A stretch of DNA of 43,019 nucleotides from Chryseobacterium sp. ISL-80 (GTDB lineage: Bacteria; Bacillota; Bacilli; Bacillales; Cytobacillaceae). A program made the position numbers and the translations under genes. The stretch lies in contig JAGGQZ010000023.1 in NCBI GenBank assembly GCA_018613055.1, positions 38,842 to 81,860 on the forward strand. The letters are read 5' to 3'. This document shows positions 24,580 through 33,262 of this stretch, piece after piece. Below the pieces are notes generated by a model. The model saw nothing but the letters and a program-made list of their open reading frames with translations. It had not been told where the DNA came from and did not search any database. Within the stretch, counting starts at the first letter, position 1. Each line of letters starts with the position of its first letter.

Positions 24580-25479
24580 ATGGAGATATCAACTCAAAAA
24601 CAAATGCAGCCGCCGGCCGTGCAGGCAGAGGAAAAAGTGGCGTCTCCCTGGGCAGAAGCATGGTATAGTTTCAAGAAGAATAAACTGGCCGTTGTCGGAA
24701 CGGTCATTGTCTTGTTCTTTATTCTGCTGGCAATCTTTGCACCATTGATTACGCCAGAGGGCATCAATGACCAGAAAATGGAGGTCCGTCTCCAGGCTCC
24801 TTCAGCAGATCACTGGTTCGGCACTGACGATTTTGGCCGAGATATTTTTTCCAGGGTTGTTTTTGGAGCAAGGATTTCTTTATGGGTAGGAACCTTTGCG
24901 GTAATGGGTTCAATCATCGTAGGCTGCCTGCTCGGTATCCTTGCCGGTTATTATGGCCGATGGGTTGATACCGTTATATCAAGAGCTTTTGATATTATGC
25001 TGGCATTCCCAAGCATCCTATTGGCAATTGCCATTGTTGCTGTTCTTGGACCTTCACTTAGGAATGCGCTCATAGCGATAGCAATCATTAATATTCCAAA
25101 CTTTGGAAGATTGATTCGGTCGAGGGTACTAAGTGTTAAGGAAGAGGAGTACATCATGGCAGCGAAGGCTGTCGGAATGAGGGATAGCCGGATCCTTTTC
25201 CAGCATATACTCCCAAATAGTATGGCACCGATCATCGTCCAGGGAACATTGGCCATTGCGACAGCGATTATTGAAGCGGCCGCACTTGGCTTTCTTGGCC
25301 TTGGTGCAGACGCTCCAAATCCTGAATGGGGTAAGATGCTGGCAGATGCAAAAGATTTTATGATCCAGGCACCATGGACCATGATTTTCCCGGGGCTTGC
25401 CATCATGCTGACCGTACTTGGTTTCAACCTGATGGGAGATGGCCTGAGGGATGCACTGGATCCAAGAATGAAGAGCTAA
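24580..25479 (+). CDS. dppC: Peptide ABC importer permease (DppC type)
   Basis: A 299-residue membrane protein with the N-terminal OppC segment (WYSFKKNKLAVVGTVIVLFF), HWFGTDDFGRDIFSRVVFGA, the EAA loop EEYIMAAKAVGMRDSRILFQ, and the closing GFNLMGDGLRDALDPRMK. Six helices are predicted. GGAAGGGGAGAAATAG precedes the ATG, 17 nt after dppB. It is the last gene of the operon and ends at a bidirectional terminator shared with ygaE. Confidence 0.92.
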   Translation: MEISTQKQMQPPAVQAEEKVASPWAEAWYSFKKNKLAVVGTVIVLFFILLAIFAPLITPEGINDQKMEVRLQAPSADHWFGTDDFGRDIFSRVVFGARISLWVGTFAVMGSIIVGCLLGILAGYYGRWVDTVISRAFDIMLAFPSILLAIAIVAVLGPSLRNALIAIAIINIPNFGRLIRSRVLSVKEEEYIMAAKAVGMRDSRILFQHILPNSMAPIIVQGTLAIATAIIEAAALGFLGLGADAPNPEWGKMLADAKDFMIQAPWTMIFPGLAIMLTVLGFNLMGDGLRDALDPRMKS

Positions 25480-25495
25480 TCCAATATGTAAAACG

Positions 25496-25523
25496 AAAAG
25501 CAGCTGATAACCCAGCTGCTTTT
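25496..25523. terminator. Bidirectional terminator between dppC and ygaE
   Basis: AAAAGCAGCTG (25496-25506) and CAGCTGCTTTT (25513-25523) form a perfect 11-bp stem with A/T ends, between two convergent genes. Confidence 0.85.
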
Positions 25524-26604
25524 AAATTTCCGTATTTTGTTCGATTGTGATATTGCCGTCGTCTTTATGATAGGACTGGAAGCTTGTCACAAGTTTATCG
25601 AGGTGTTCAACTTGCTCACCATATTCCATGATGATCGAGACTAATTGCATGACGTGGTACAGCATCTGGCTGTTTGTTTGATCCAGCTCATTTCTTTGCG
25701 CCAAAAACAATTCAAAAAGCTGTTTTTTGTCCAGGCACACCTCACCCACGATATAGGATGTTTCAGGGCGGACTTTTCCGACATACTTAAGCATTACTTG
25801 TTCATGATGATTGATCAGGCAATCCAGCTGCTGCTGTATGACATCCTGGAATTCAACGGGAAGCTGGTTGAATTCATTCTCATATCGATGAAGCCTCTTC
25901 AGTGTTTCCAATGATTTTTTTACCGTGCTGATCATCTGCCTATAGATGACGAGCTTACGTGATTTAGCGAGTGTATTATTTTTAAAATAATCACGTTCTT
26001 CTTTGTACATCATGTATAACTGATCGAGCTTGATAATGCCCTCGCGAAGCTTCTCAATGTCTGCCTTAAGGAGCTGGTGCTCGGAGGCGTGGCGAGTGCT
26101 CAGCCTGATCCATTTCGTGATTTCCTCTGATAAAATAGAACTCTTGTAATAGAGTTTGTTTTCATACTTGGGAGGCAGGAAAACAAGATTGACAATGAAT
26201 GCAGATATAACCCCAAGCATGATGGTCGAGAAACGGATCAAAGCAAATTGAATAAAATCATCGCCCGGCGTCTCCATGATTGCGATTAAAGTCACCATCG
26301 AAAGCGAAATCGTTTTCTCCAGATTAAGCTTAAGGTTGAGTGTAATGACGAGTACAGCCGCAAGTCCGATGATGAAAATACTGTTGCCAAAAGCCATAAC
26401 GAACAAGACAGCGGTCGCGGCGCCAATCAGATTGCCCTGGATATGTTCTATAATCGATTGATAAGAGCGGTATACTGTGGGCTGCAGGGCAAAGATTGCT
26501 GCAATCCCGGCAAAAACCGGTGATGGCAGATTGAAAATATTCGATAAAAATAAAGCAAGAGTGATGGCAATTCCCGTTTTCAGAATGCGGGCACCAAGTT
26601 TCAT
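25522..26604 (-). CDS. ygaE: Aromatic acid exporter family membrane protein YgaE
   Basis: A 360-residue protein with an N-terminal membrane domain of about six helices (FUSC/ArAE type; MKLGARILKTGIAITLALFL, GIAAIFALQPTVYRS, IMETPGDDFIQFALIR) and a helical cytosolic C-terminal half (about 160-360) rich in Lys/Glu/Leu. It closely resembles B. subtilis YgaE as I remember it. Export of aromatic acids is predicted for the family but not shown. The ATG at 26604 is preferred over 26643 because homologues start at MKLGARILKTG and AAAGGA precedes it at longer than ideal spacing. The upstream region contains a short tandem repeat array. Confidence 0.82.
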   Translation of the reverse strand: MKLGARILKTGIAITLALFLSNIFNLPSPVFAGIAAIFALQPTVYRSYQSIIEHIQGNLIGAATAVLFVMAFGNSIFIIGLAAVLVITLNLKLNLEKTISLSMVTLIAIMETPGDDFIQFALIRFSTIMLGVISAFIVNLVFLPPKYENKLYYKSSILSEEITKWIRLSTRHASEHQLLKADIEKLREGIIKLDQLYMMYKEERDYFKNNTLAKSRKLVIYRQMISTVKKSLETLKRLHRYENEFNQLPVEFQDVIQQQLDCLINHHEQVMLKYVGKVRPETSYIVGEVCLDKKQLFELFLAQRNELDQTNSQMLYHVMQLVSIIMEYGEQVEHLDKLVTSFQSYHKDDGNITIEQNTEI

Positions 26605-26837
26605 GGAGAGTGAATTCCTTTCATTAGAGACAAAAAATCTCATTCGTTAACTACAAAGACAGTGAAATTATTTATACTTTAAACCATTTCATTCAAAACT
26701 AAACAATTATGTACTATACAATGGAAATGGAAGAAGTTCAAGCGTCAATTTACCAAAAAACAAGCCTATTTTAAATGAAAGTGGTTACATTTATATTGGA
26801 GATTGTTTTCTTTTAGCTAACTTTTCTAAAATTATTT

Positions 26838-26973
26838 GAGATGTTCCTTAAATAATGAGAGATATTCCTTAAATAATGAGAGATATTCCTGAATAAGCGG
26901 ATATATTCCTTAAAAACGGATTATATTCCTTAAAATCAAAATATATTCCTGAAAATCGATCCTTTATTCCTGA
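26838..26973. repeat. Seven-unit tandem repeat of about 20-21 nt
   Basis: The core ATATTCCTTAAA, or ATATTCCTGAAA, recurs with TTCC at 26844, 26865, 26886, 26906, 26926, 26946 and 26967, so the spacing is 20 or 21 nt, close to two helical turns. Units 1-3 share the spacer AATGAGAG; later ones diverge. The array lies in the 443-bp gene-free gap between ygaE (promoter side) and the 3' end of the glutamate synthase gene. The rest of the gap shows a terminator at 27005-27033 and AT-rich sequence. Confidence 0.85.
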
Positions 26974-27004
26974 GTTAGAATAATTCTGGATTCTGACCAA
27001 AACA

Positions 27005-27033
27005 AATGGCCCCGTTTTAGTAACGGGGCCATT
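27005..27033. terminator. Terminator of the glutamate synthase gene
   Basis: AATGGCCCCGTT (27005-27016) pairs with its exact complement (27022-27033). It lies 14 nt beyond the stop codon on the minus strand. Confidence 0.85.
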
Positions 27034-27047
27034 ATCACTTTCTTAAA

Positions 27048-30000
27048 TCATTCTGTTGATACCGCCGGGTCTGCCTGCTCTTTGACAGGAACGACCTGAA
27101 CAAAGTGATCTTCTGGATGCTCCAATAATAATGCAAGCTCTTTGGCCTCATTTGCCTGGCCGTGGCGTGCCAGCATCTCGGTATAGGTTGTAAGCATTTC
27201 TTTTACATCCTGTATGCCTTTTGCGGATAGTGTCTCGATGGAAACCTTCGCGCCTTTGGCAATACGGCGGGTGAGGGCTTCACTTGTCAGGCCCATCTCC
27301 GGCTGATGTCTCAGGTAGACGACCCCGCCTGTCATGCCTGCGCAAATCCATGGTCCCGGATCACCGAGGACAAGTCCGCGGCCATTCGTCATATATTCAA
27401 ACGCAAAGCCTTTGATATTGGCGTTTGTTCCAATGTTGCCGAATTCTTTTTCAGGGATTGGCTTTTTCACAAGTCCGCCGATGATCATATCAGCTCCTGA
27501 TAAACGGATTCCGGCACGGGCGTCGGCATTGCCCTGTGCGACGAGTAATCCTTTCTGTGCTCCGTAGCCAAATCCTTTACCAACCGAACCATTGTAGAAA
27601 CCGCCATCCTTGCCAGGGGATTTCGCGATTAAAATCGTACCGCCAAATGAAGTCTTGCCGACTCCGTCCTGGCCGCCGCCGTCAATCTCGATGTTGATGC
27701 CATCCGTGTTGTAGGCGCCAAGTCCGTTTCCGAGTATGGAACCTTTGTAACGGAGTGAGACTGGCTGCAGATTGCGATAGGAGCCATCAAGACGTCCTCG
27801 GACGCGATGGCAGGAAACCCTGCTTGCCAGCACACGCTGTTCGGCAGTGACCGCCTGGAATTCGCGTGACTGATGTAGCTCTTCGTCGATCGCATCAAGA
27901 TACTCAGCGCCTGCAGCGACCTGGAGCTGTGCTGATGCCATTGTGGCAGCAGCTTCTTTTTGATGCATGATCTGCCCAATTTCAAGCGGCTTCAGCAGGT
28001 AGGTCAAATCAAGCAAGTCTTTTCCTTTAATCTGTTCCAGTAAATCTGATCGGCCGACTGCTTCCTGCAGATTCTTGATTCCGGCAGATGCAGCCAGAGC
28101 CTTCAGTTCGTTCCCGAAAGCAGTGAACAGGTTCATGATGCCCTGGACGGCAAGATCGAACTGGCGAGGGACGAAACGGCGCAATCCGTGCTCCTTTGCC
28201 TGTGCTTCCGAGTCGATTTGCGTTGCAATACCGACATGGCAAGTATCAAGATGGCAGCCGCGGCAAGTTGTACAGCCGATGGCAAGCATTGACAGCGTTC
28301 CGAAACCTACACGGTTTGCTCCAAGAAGCATATATTTAATTACATCCTGGGCACTCTTCACACCGCCGTCAGCCCAAAGCTCGACATTGTCGCGGAGTCC
28401 TGCTTCAAGCAAGGCATTGTGTGCCGCCTTAATGCCTATTTCGGCAGGCAAGCCGACAAACTGGAGTGCGTGGATACGGGCAGCACCTGTACCGCCGTCA
28501 AATCCGCTCAAGGTGATGATATCAGCCCCTGCTTTGGCGATCCCGACAGCAATCGTACCGATATTCGGAACGACAGGGACCTTTACAGCAACACGCGCTT
28601 GATCATTTGCTGTCTTCAGCTCATGGATCATTTGCGCAAGGTCTTCGATTGAATAAATATCATGGTTGTTCGATGGTGAAATCAAATCGGAACCAATGGT
28701 TGCATTCCTTGCTTCCGCTATTTTAGCCGTAACCTTAGAACCAGGAAGGTGTCCGCCTTCCCCAGGCTTCGCACCTTGACCAATCTTGATTTCAAGAAGA
28801 TTGGAAGAGTTCAGCAGCTCGGCATTCACTCCAAAACGACCGGAAGCAACCTGCTGGCCGCGTGTGCGCGGATACTTGCCAAGCATATCCTTGATTTCGC
28901 CGCCTTCACCGTTCATGCTGACCATGTTCAAGCGGTCGGCGCCTTCAGCGTATGCACGGAATGCGATTTCGTTTTGCGAACCGAATGACATTGACGCGAT
29001 GACAAATGGAAGGCTGTGGTCACCTACGCCAATTTCAACTTCTTCCGGTGAAACTTTTGCGCCAGTCTTTTTCAATCCAGTCAAATGGCGGATCGTAGTC
29101 GGGTTGCTGTCTTCCTGTTCGGAAATTTTCTCACGGTAGACACTGTAGTCCCCGGTAGAAGCAACCTCACCAATTGCCTTCCAAATACGAGGGAAGAGGT
29201 GGAACGTCTTGCCGATCCGTTCTTTTTCGTTCTGGAAATCTTCCGCTCTTTTCAAAGCATCTTCTTTCATTGCATCAAAATTGTATGCAAGTTCATTGGA
29301 ACCAAAGAAGTTCACGATCACTAAGTAATCTGCTACTTCATCATTCAGACCGATTGCCGAGAACAGACGACCGTATCCGCGCAATTCATGGATCCCGATC
29401 GTGGAAATAACCTTTTCAAGGCCTTTCGTCAGGGCGCTGTACAGATTCACAAGTGGCGTGATGGACTCATCAAGTACGGTCATGAACATATAATATGGGC
29501 TGACTGCGTCTGCGCCCAGGCCAAGTGCAACAATGATATCATGCAGCGATCTTAATGAAGCAGAACGAAGCAGGAGTGAGCAGTCGCGTCGCAATCCTTC
29601 TTTTACAAGAGCCTGGTCAACCGCCGAGATGACCAGATGCGGATCGAGCCACAGCGCATTTTCCTGGTGGGCCATTGCGTCGTCAAGAATAAGCAATGTT
29701 TTGCCATCCTTCACAGCAGCAATTGCCTCTGCAGCAAGTCTCTCAAGTGCATCCTTGACTGTTTCCTCATTGTGGAAAACTGTTTCCAGGTAGGCAGCAA
29801 GTTTGTCATCCTGATAGCAATGGATGACCTGGTCCATGCTTGGCTGGCCAGTTTTCAGCGAAGCCTCATAGCCTGCTTTGCCTTCGATAAGAAGAGGGGT
29901 GAGCAGTTCGAAGACTTTCCCTGTTTCTGTTTTTCCGAAAAGCGAAGGGCGCTTGCCGAGAACTGTCCTTGTTGAAAAATGTTCCGCTTCGCGGTCACGG

Positions 30001-31517
30001 TCTATTGCAGGATTCGTTACGACAGCGACACTCTCTTTAATAAAATCAGCGATATTTTTGCGTTCTGGATTCATCGCTGCAAGTGGAGCGTCATGCCCAA
30101 GAGAGCGGATTGGCTCTGCCCCTTTTTCAGCCATCTGTTCGACGAGCTGGACGTGGTCACGCTCCCAGCCGAATGCTTTATATTGTCCGTTATGGATTTT
30201 ATCCGGGTATGTCATCGTTACCGTTTTGGCAAGCTTTGCACCTTCAAGGCGATGACGGGCTTCCTGGAAAGAAATGCGCCCGGAAAAACGCTGATAAACC
30301 GCACTCTGGAACTGTTCCATTTCATAAACTTCGATTGTATCACCGTTCCATTTCAGGCCGACCTTCTCGCCAGGTGCAAGTGGCTTGGGATCATTTGTGT
30401 ACTCCGTTGAGGAAATGATTCCCGGTTCTGATGAGAACAGGTATGAGCTTTCTGTTTCAACCATCCAGAGAGGGCGAAGTCCAAGTGCGTCCACACTGAA
30501 TACTGCTTCGTCGGCAAATCGTGAAATAATGCCGGCTGGCCCCTGTGCGAAATGTCCCCAGGCTTCGCGGATATAAGTATATAAATCTTGTAAATGCTCC
30601 GGATAAGCTTTGATTTCATTGATGATCGGCGGGAACATCATGTCCATCGCCTCAAACAATGAATAGCCATCACGGCAGATGAATGTTTCCAGTGTACGGC
30701 TTAAATCCTGTGAATCACTGCCGTCTTTGACGAGCGGGACATTGACCATGCGCGCTTCGTCGCGGAGTCTTGCAATCGTATTGATTTCTCCATTGTGGCC
30801 AAGGACGCTGAATGGCTGTACACGGAAAAAGCTTGATAGAGTATTAGTTGAATAGCGGTTGTGTCCGAGTGTCATAGTGGATGCTACAAGCGGGCTTGCC
30901 AGGTCTTGATAGTATTTCGGCAGGATGTCTCCTGCGCCCATTACCTTGTAAACAACATGATATTGGCTAAGAGAAGCGACATGTACCTGCTCGTTTTTCT
31001 CGAAATCTACGATCATATTAAACAATTTGCCTGAAAGCTTCTGTCCGACTTCATCTGCAAGGCATGCGAACTGCCAGAATACAGGGTTTTCCTGTATGGC
31101 AATCGGGCCAAGTGCTTCCGGATTTGTGACTTCAACAGATGAAAAGATCGGCTTCATGTTTTGTTCTTCAAGCTTTGCTTTAAGTTCATCCTGGATTGCT
31201 TCTGCCTGTTCGGTCCTCGTGATGAAAACATGTCCGACGACGAAGTTTTCTTTGTCCACAGCGCTGGCATCAACACCAGCGTCAGTGAGCTTTTCCTTCC
31301 ATAGCGCCCGTGGAATATCGATGTGCACACCAACTCCATCACCTTCGCCATTGATAAAACCAGCACGGTGGTTCATGGTGACGAGACCATCAATACAGTG
31401 GAAAATATTCTCGCGTGTAGGGATTTTCTTTTTTTCGATGCTTGCTACGATCCCGCATGCATCATGTTCGAATCTTGAGAAATCTTTGAATCGGGAAGGG
31501 CTCCATTGTGTTGTCAT
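27048..31517 (-). CDS. gltA: Glutamate synthase large subunit (GOGAT)
   Basis: A 1489-residue glutamate synthase, making two glutamates from glutamine and 2-oxoglutarate. The class II amidotransferase domain (about 21-430) begins at Cys21 in HDACGIVASI after a short propeptide. A central domain follows, then the FMN/2-oxoglutarate domain (about 850-1230) with GFDGGTGAARIHALQF and the 3Fe-4S Cys motif GCTTCRGCHLDTC, and the C-terminal GXGXG domain with GKGFGYGAQKG. The residues MNHRAGFINGEGDGVGV differ from B. subtilis GltA, suggesting another GOGAT subgroup. No small-subunit gene (gltB/gltD) is adjacent. The ATG at 31517 lies far from the strong AGGAGGTGAA, but a hairpin between them may bridge the gap. 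Confidence 0.93.
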   Translation of the reverse strand: MTTQWSPSRFKDFSRFEHDACGIVASIEKKKIPTRENIFHCIDGLVTMNHRAGFINGEGDGVGVHIDIPRALWKEKLTDAGVDASAVDKENFVVGHVFITRTEQAEAIQDELKAKLEEQNMKPIFSSVEVTNPEALGPIAIQENPVFWQFACLADEVGQKLSGKLFNMIVDFEKNEQVHVASLSQYHVVYKVMGAGDILPKYYQDLASPLVASTMTLGHNRYSTNTLSSFFRVQPFSVLGHNGEINTIARLRDEARMVNVPLVKDGSDSQDLSRTLETFICRDGYSLFEAMDMMFPPIINEIKAYPEHLQDLYTYIREAWGHFAQGPAGIISRFADEAVFSVDALGLRPLWMVETESSYLFSSEPGIISSTEYTNDPKPLAPGEKVGLKWNGDTIEVYEMEQFQSAVYQRFSGRISFQEARHRLEGAKLAKTVTMTYPDKIHNGQYKAFGWERDHVQLVEQMAEKGAEPIRSLGHDAPLAAMNPERKNIADFIKESVAVVTNPAIDRDREAEHFSTRTVLGKRPSLFGKTETGKVFELLTPLLIEGKAGYEASLKTGQPSMDQVIHCYQDDKLAAYLETVFHNEETVKDALERLAAEAIAAVKDGKTLLILDDAMAHQENALWLDPHLVISAVDQALVKEGLRRDCSLLLRSASLRSLHDIIVALGLGADAVSPYYMFMTVLDESITPLVNLYSALTKGLEKVISTIGIHELRGYGRLFSAIGLNDEVADYLVIVNFFGSNELAYNFDAMKEDALKRAEDFQNEKERIGKTFHLFPRIWKAIGEVASTGDYSVYREKISEQEDSNPTTIRHLTGLKKTGAKVSPEEVEIGVGDHSLPFVIASMSFGSQNEIAFRAYAEGADRLNMVSMNGEGGEIKDMLGKYPRTRGQQVASGRFGVNAELLNSSNLLEIKIGQGAKPGEGGHLPGSKVTAKIAEARNATIGSDLISPSNNHDIYSIEDLAQMIHELKTANDQARVAVKVPVVPNIGTIAVGIAKAGADIITLSGFDGGTGAARIHALQFVGLPAEIGIKAAHNALLEAGLRDNVELWADGGVKSAQDVIKYMLLGANRVGFGTLSMLAIGCTTCRGCHLDTCHVGIATQIDSEAQAKEHGLRRFVPRQFDLAVQGIMNLFTAFGNELKALAASAGIKNLQEAVGRSDLLEQIKGKDLLDLTYLLKPLEIGQIMHQKEAAATMASAQLQVAAGAEYLDAIDEELHQSREFQAVTAEQRVLASRVSCHRVRGRLDGSYRNLQPVSLRYKGSILGNGLGAYNTDGINIEIDGGGQDGVGKTSFGGTILIAKSPGKDGGFYNGSVGKGFGYGAQKGLLVAQGNADARAGIRLSGADMIIGGLVKKPIPEKEFGNIGTNANIKGFAFEYMTNGRGLVLGDPGPWICAGMTGGVVYLRHQPEMGLTSEALTRRIAKGAKVSIETLSAKGIQDVKEMLTTYTEMLARHGQANEAKELALLLEHPEDHFVQVVPVKEQADPAVSTE

Positions 31518-31560
31518 AAAATCGGCTTATAAAGTGTTCCTTTAAGCCGGTTCACCTCCT
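31518..31560 (-). promoter_or_regulatory. gltA leader: Shine-Dalgarno separated from ATG by a hairpin
   Basis: On the minus strand AGGAGGTGAA (31560-31551) is a near-perfect Shine-Dalgarno sequence, but the ATG (31517-31515) is 37 nt from its last GG. Between them CGGCTTA (31549-31543) pairs with TAAGCCG (31529-31523). Folding would leave about 10 unpaired nt between Shine-Dalgarno and ATG, a usable distance. No ATG, GTG or TTG lies at normal spacing after the Shine-Dalgarno. Confidence 0.6.
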
Positions 31561-31782
31561 GAAAAATAATCTATGTTTTGACGTTTGATATCTTGGTACA
31601 TGAGGGTAAAACGCTTAGACGGGATTTTAAAGCAGGGATTTAAAGCGGCCACTTGAATGGCGAATTTTAAGAATATTAATAGCAACTATATCATAAGAAT
31701 TTTCAGAAATCAATTATTTATACATATTTTTGGATGACAGAAAAGCCGAGAGAAAGTATCAGGAATGAAAAACACCTAATAA

Positions 31783-31796
31783 TGTAAACGTTTTCA
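31783..31796. promoter_or_regulatory. Perfect cre site (CcpA operator)
   Basis: TGTAAACGTTTTCA matches the catabolite-responsive element consensus TGWAANCGNTNWCA at every position. It lies 266 bp upstream of the gltA start and just downstream of the gsaB terminator, so glutamate synthase is the likely target. The 340-bp gap 31518-31857 otherwise holds the gltA leader, AT-rich sequence and the gsaB terminator. Confidence 0.7.
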
Positions 31797-31805
31797 TTCA
31801 AAGGA

Positions 31806-31838
31806 TAAAAAATAACAGGCACCAGATTGATGCCTGTT
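31806..31838 (-). terminator. Terminator of gsaB
   Basis: On the minus strand AACAGGCA (31838-31831) pairs with TGCCTGTT (31821-31814), followed by ATTTTTT. Confidence 0.85.
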
Positions 31839-31857
31839 GTGTATAAAAAATGTATAT

Positions 31858-33153
31858 TTATTCATTTACCATTGAATAAAATGCCTGGTCGACTGCATGC
31901 AGGGTAGCTTCGATATCTTCCTGTGTATGAGCAATCGTCACGAACCATGCCTCATATTTGGAAGGAGCGAGGTTGATTCCCTGCTGAAGCATCAGGTTGA
32001 AGAAGCGTGCAAACATTTCGCCATCTGTGTTCTCCGCCTGTTCATAATTCTCAATTTTTTCAGTTGTAAAATAGATGGTCAGCGCGCCCTTCAAACGATT
32101 AATTGTGATAGGAATGTCATGCTTCTTTGCTGAAGCAGTAATTCCTTCTTCGAGCATCGCACCGAGCTGATCAAGATATTCATACACGCCATCCTGTTTC
32201 AGAACCTCCAGGCAGGCGATACCGGAAAGGATGGAAGCAGGGTTACCAGCCATCGTGCCCGCCTGATATGCAGGGCCGAGCGGAGCGACTTTTTCCATGA
32301 TTTCAGCACGGCCCCCATAAGCGCCGATTGGCAATCCGCCCCCAATGATTTTTCCCATCGCTGTCAGGTCAGGTGTGATTCCCAGCAAGTCCTGTGCACC
32401 GCCGTACATAAAACGGAAGGCTGTGATGACTTCATCGAAAACGATCAGCGCTCCTGCCTGGTGGGTAAGCTCCTTCACTTCTTCAAGGAAGCCTGGTTTA
32501 GGCTCGACGATTCCGAAGTTGCCGACAATCGGCTCCACTAGAACTGCCGCGATTTGGTCACCCCACTTTTCAAGTGCTTCCTTGAAAGGTTCAATATCAT
32601 TGAATGGTACTGTAATGACTTCCTGGGCAATGCTCTTAGGCACACCAGCCGAGTCAGGGGTCCCAAGAGTGGATGGACCTGATCCTGCCGCAACAAGTAC
32701 AAGGTCAGAGTGGCCGTGGTAGCAGCCGGCAAACTTGATGATTTTATCGCGCCCTGTATAAGCCCGGGCCACGCGGATTGTCGTCATGACTGCTTCAGTA
32801 CCTGAATTCACGAAACGTACTTTATCAAGAGCAGGCATTGCTTCCTTCAGCATTTTCGCGAATTTTACTTCATGAGGGGTTGGCGTGCCATATAATACAC
32901 CCGTTTCGGCCGCTCTTTTGATTGCCTCGGTTATATGCGGATGGGCATGCCCCGTTATGATCGGGCCATATGCTGCCAGATAATCGATATATTGATTGCC
33001 GTCCACATCCCAGAAGTATGCTCCCTGGGCACGTTCCATCACAACAGGGGCGCCGCCGCCGACGGCCTTGTAGGATCGGGACGGGCTATTTACGCCTCCG
33101 ACGATATGTTCAAGTGCTTCATTATGTATTCGCTCAGAATTCGTTCTTTGCAT
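31858..33153 (-). CDS. gsaB: Glutamate-1-semialdehyde 2,1-aminomutase
   Basis: A 431-residue class III PLP enzyme converting glutamate-1-semialdehyde to 5-aminolevulinate in the C5 tetrapyrrole pathway. It has [15 protein letters not shown] near the N-terminus, [39 protein letters not shown] for PLP binding, and the Schiff-base Lys268 in [17 protein letters not shown]. Bacilli often have two copies: hemL in the hem operon and gsaB here between ygaE and bcp/perR, the position seen in B. subtilis. AGGAGGTTTAATG precedes two consecutive ATGs (33156 and 33153); the second is better spaced. Confidence 0.92.
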   Translation of the reverse strand: MQRTNSERIHNEALEHIVGGVNSPSRSYKAVGGGAPVVMERAQGAYFWDVDGNQYIDYLAAYGPIITGHAHPHITEAIKRAAETGVLYGTPTPHEVKFAKMLKEAMPALDKVRFVNSGTEAVMTTIRVARAYTGRDKIIKFAGCYHGHSDLVLVAAGSGPSTLGTPDSAGVPKSIAQEVITVPFNDIEPFKEALEKWGDQIAAVLVEPIVGNFGIVEPKPGFLEEVKELTHQAGALIVFDEVITAFRFMYGGAQDLLGITPDLTAMGKIIGGGLPIGAYGGRAEIMEKVAPLGPAYQAGTMAGNPASILSGIACLEVLKQDGVYEYLDQLGAMLEEGITASAKKHDIPITINRLKGALTIYFTTEKIENYEQAENTDGEMFARFFNLMLQQGINLAPSKYEAWFVTIAHTQEDIEATLHAVDQAFYSMVNE

Positions 33154-33262
33154 CATTAAACCTCCTAAATATGACTGCCTAATTATTTTATCATTAATTT
33201 TACTTTTTACCGATTGTTTCACTTTTCGTTCATTTTTCATGAAAAAAAGAAGCTCAAAAAGA

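Noticed and set aside
31512-31555. A 13-codon GTG-start frame in the gltA leader that would end overlapping the gltA ATG.
   Set aside because: Its GTG is part of the Shine-Dalgarno sequence itself and has no ribosome binding site of its own.
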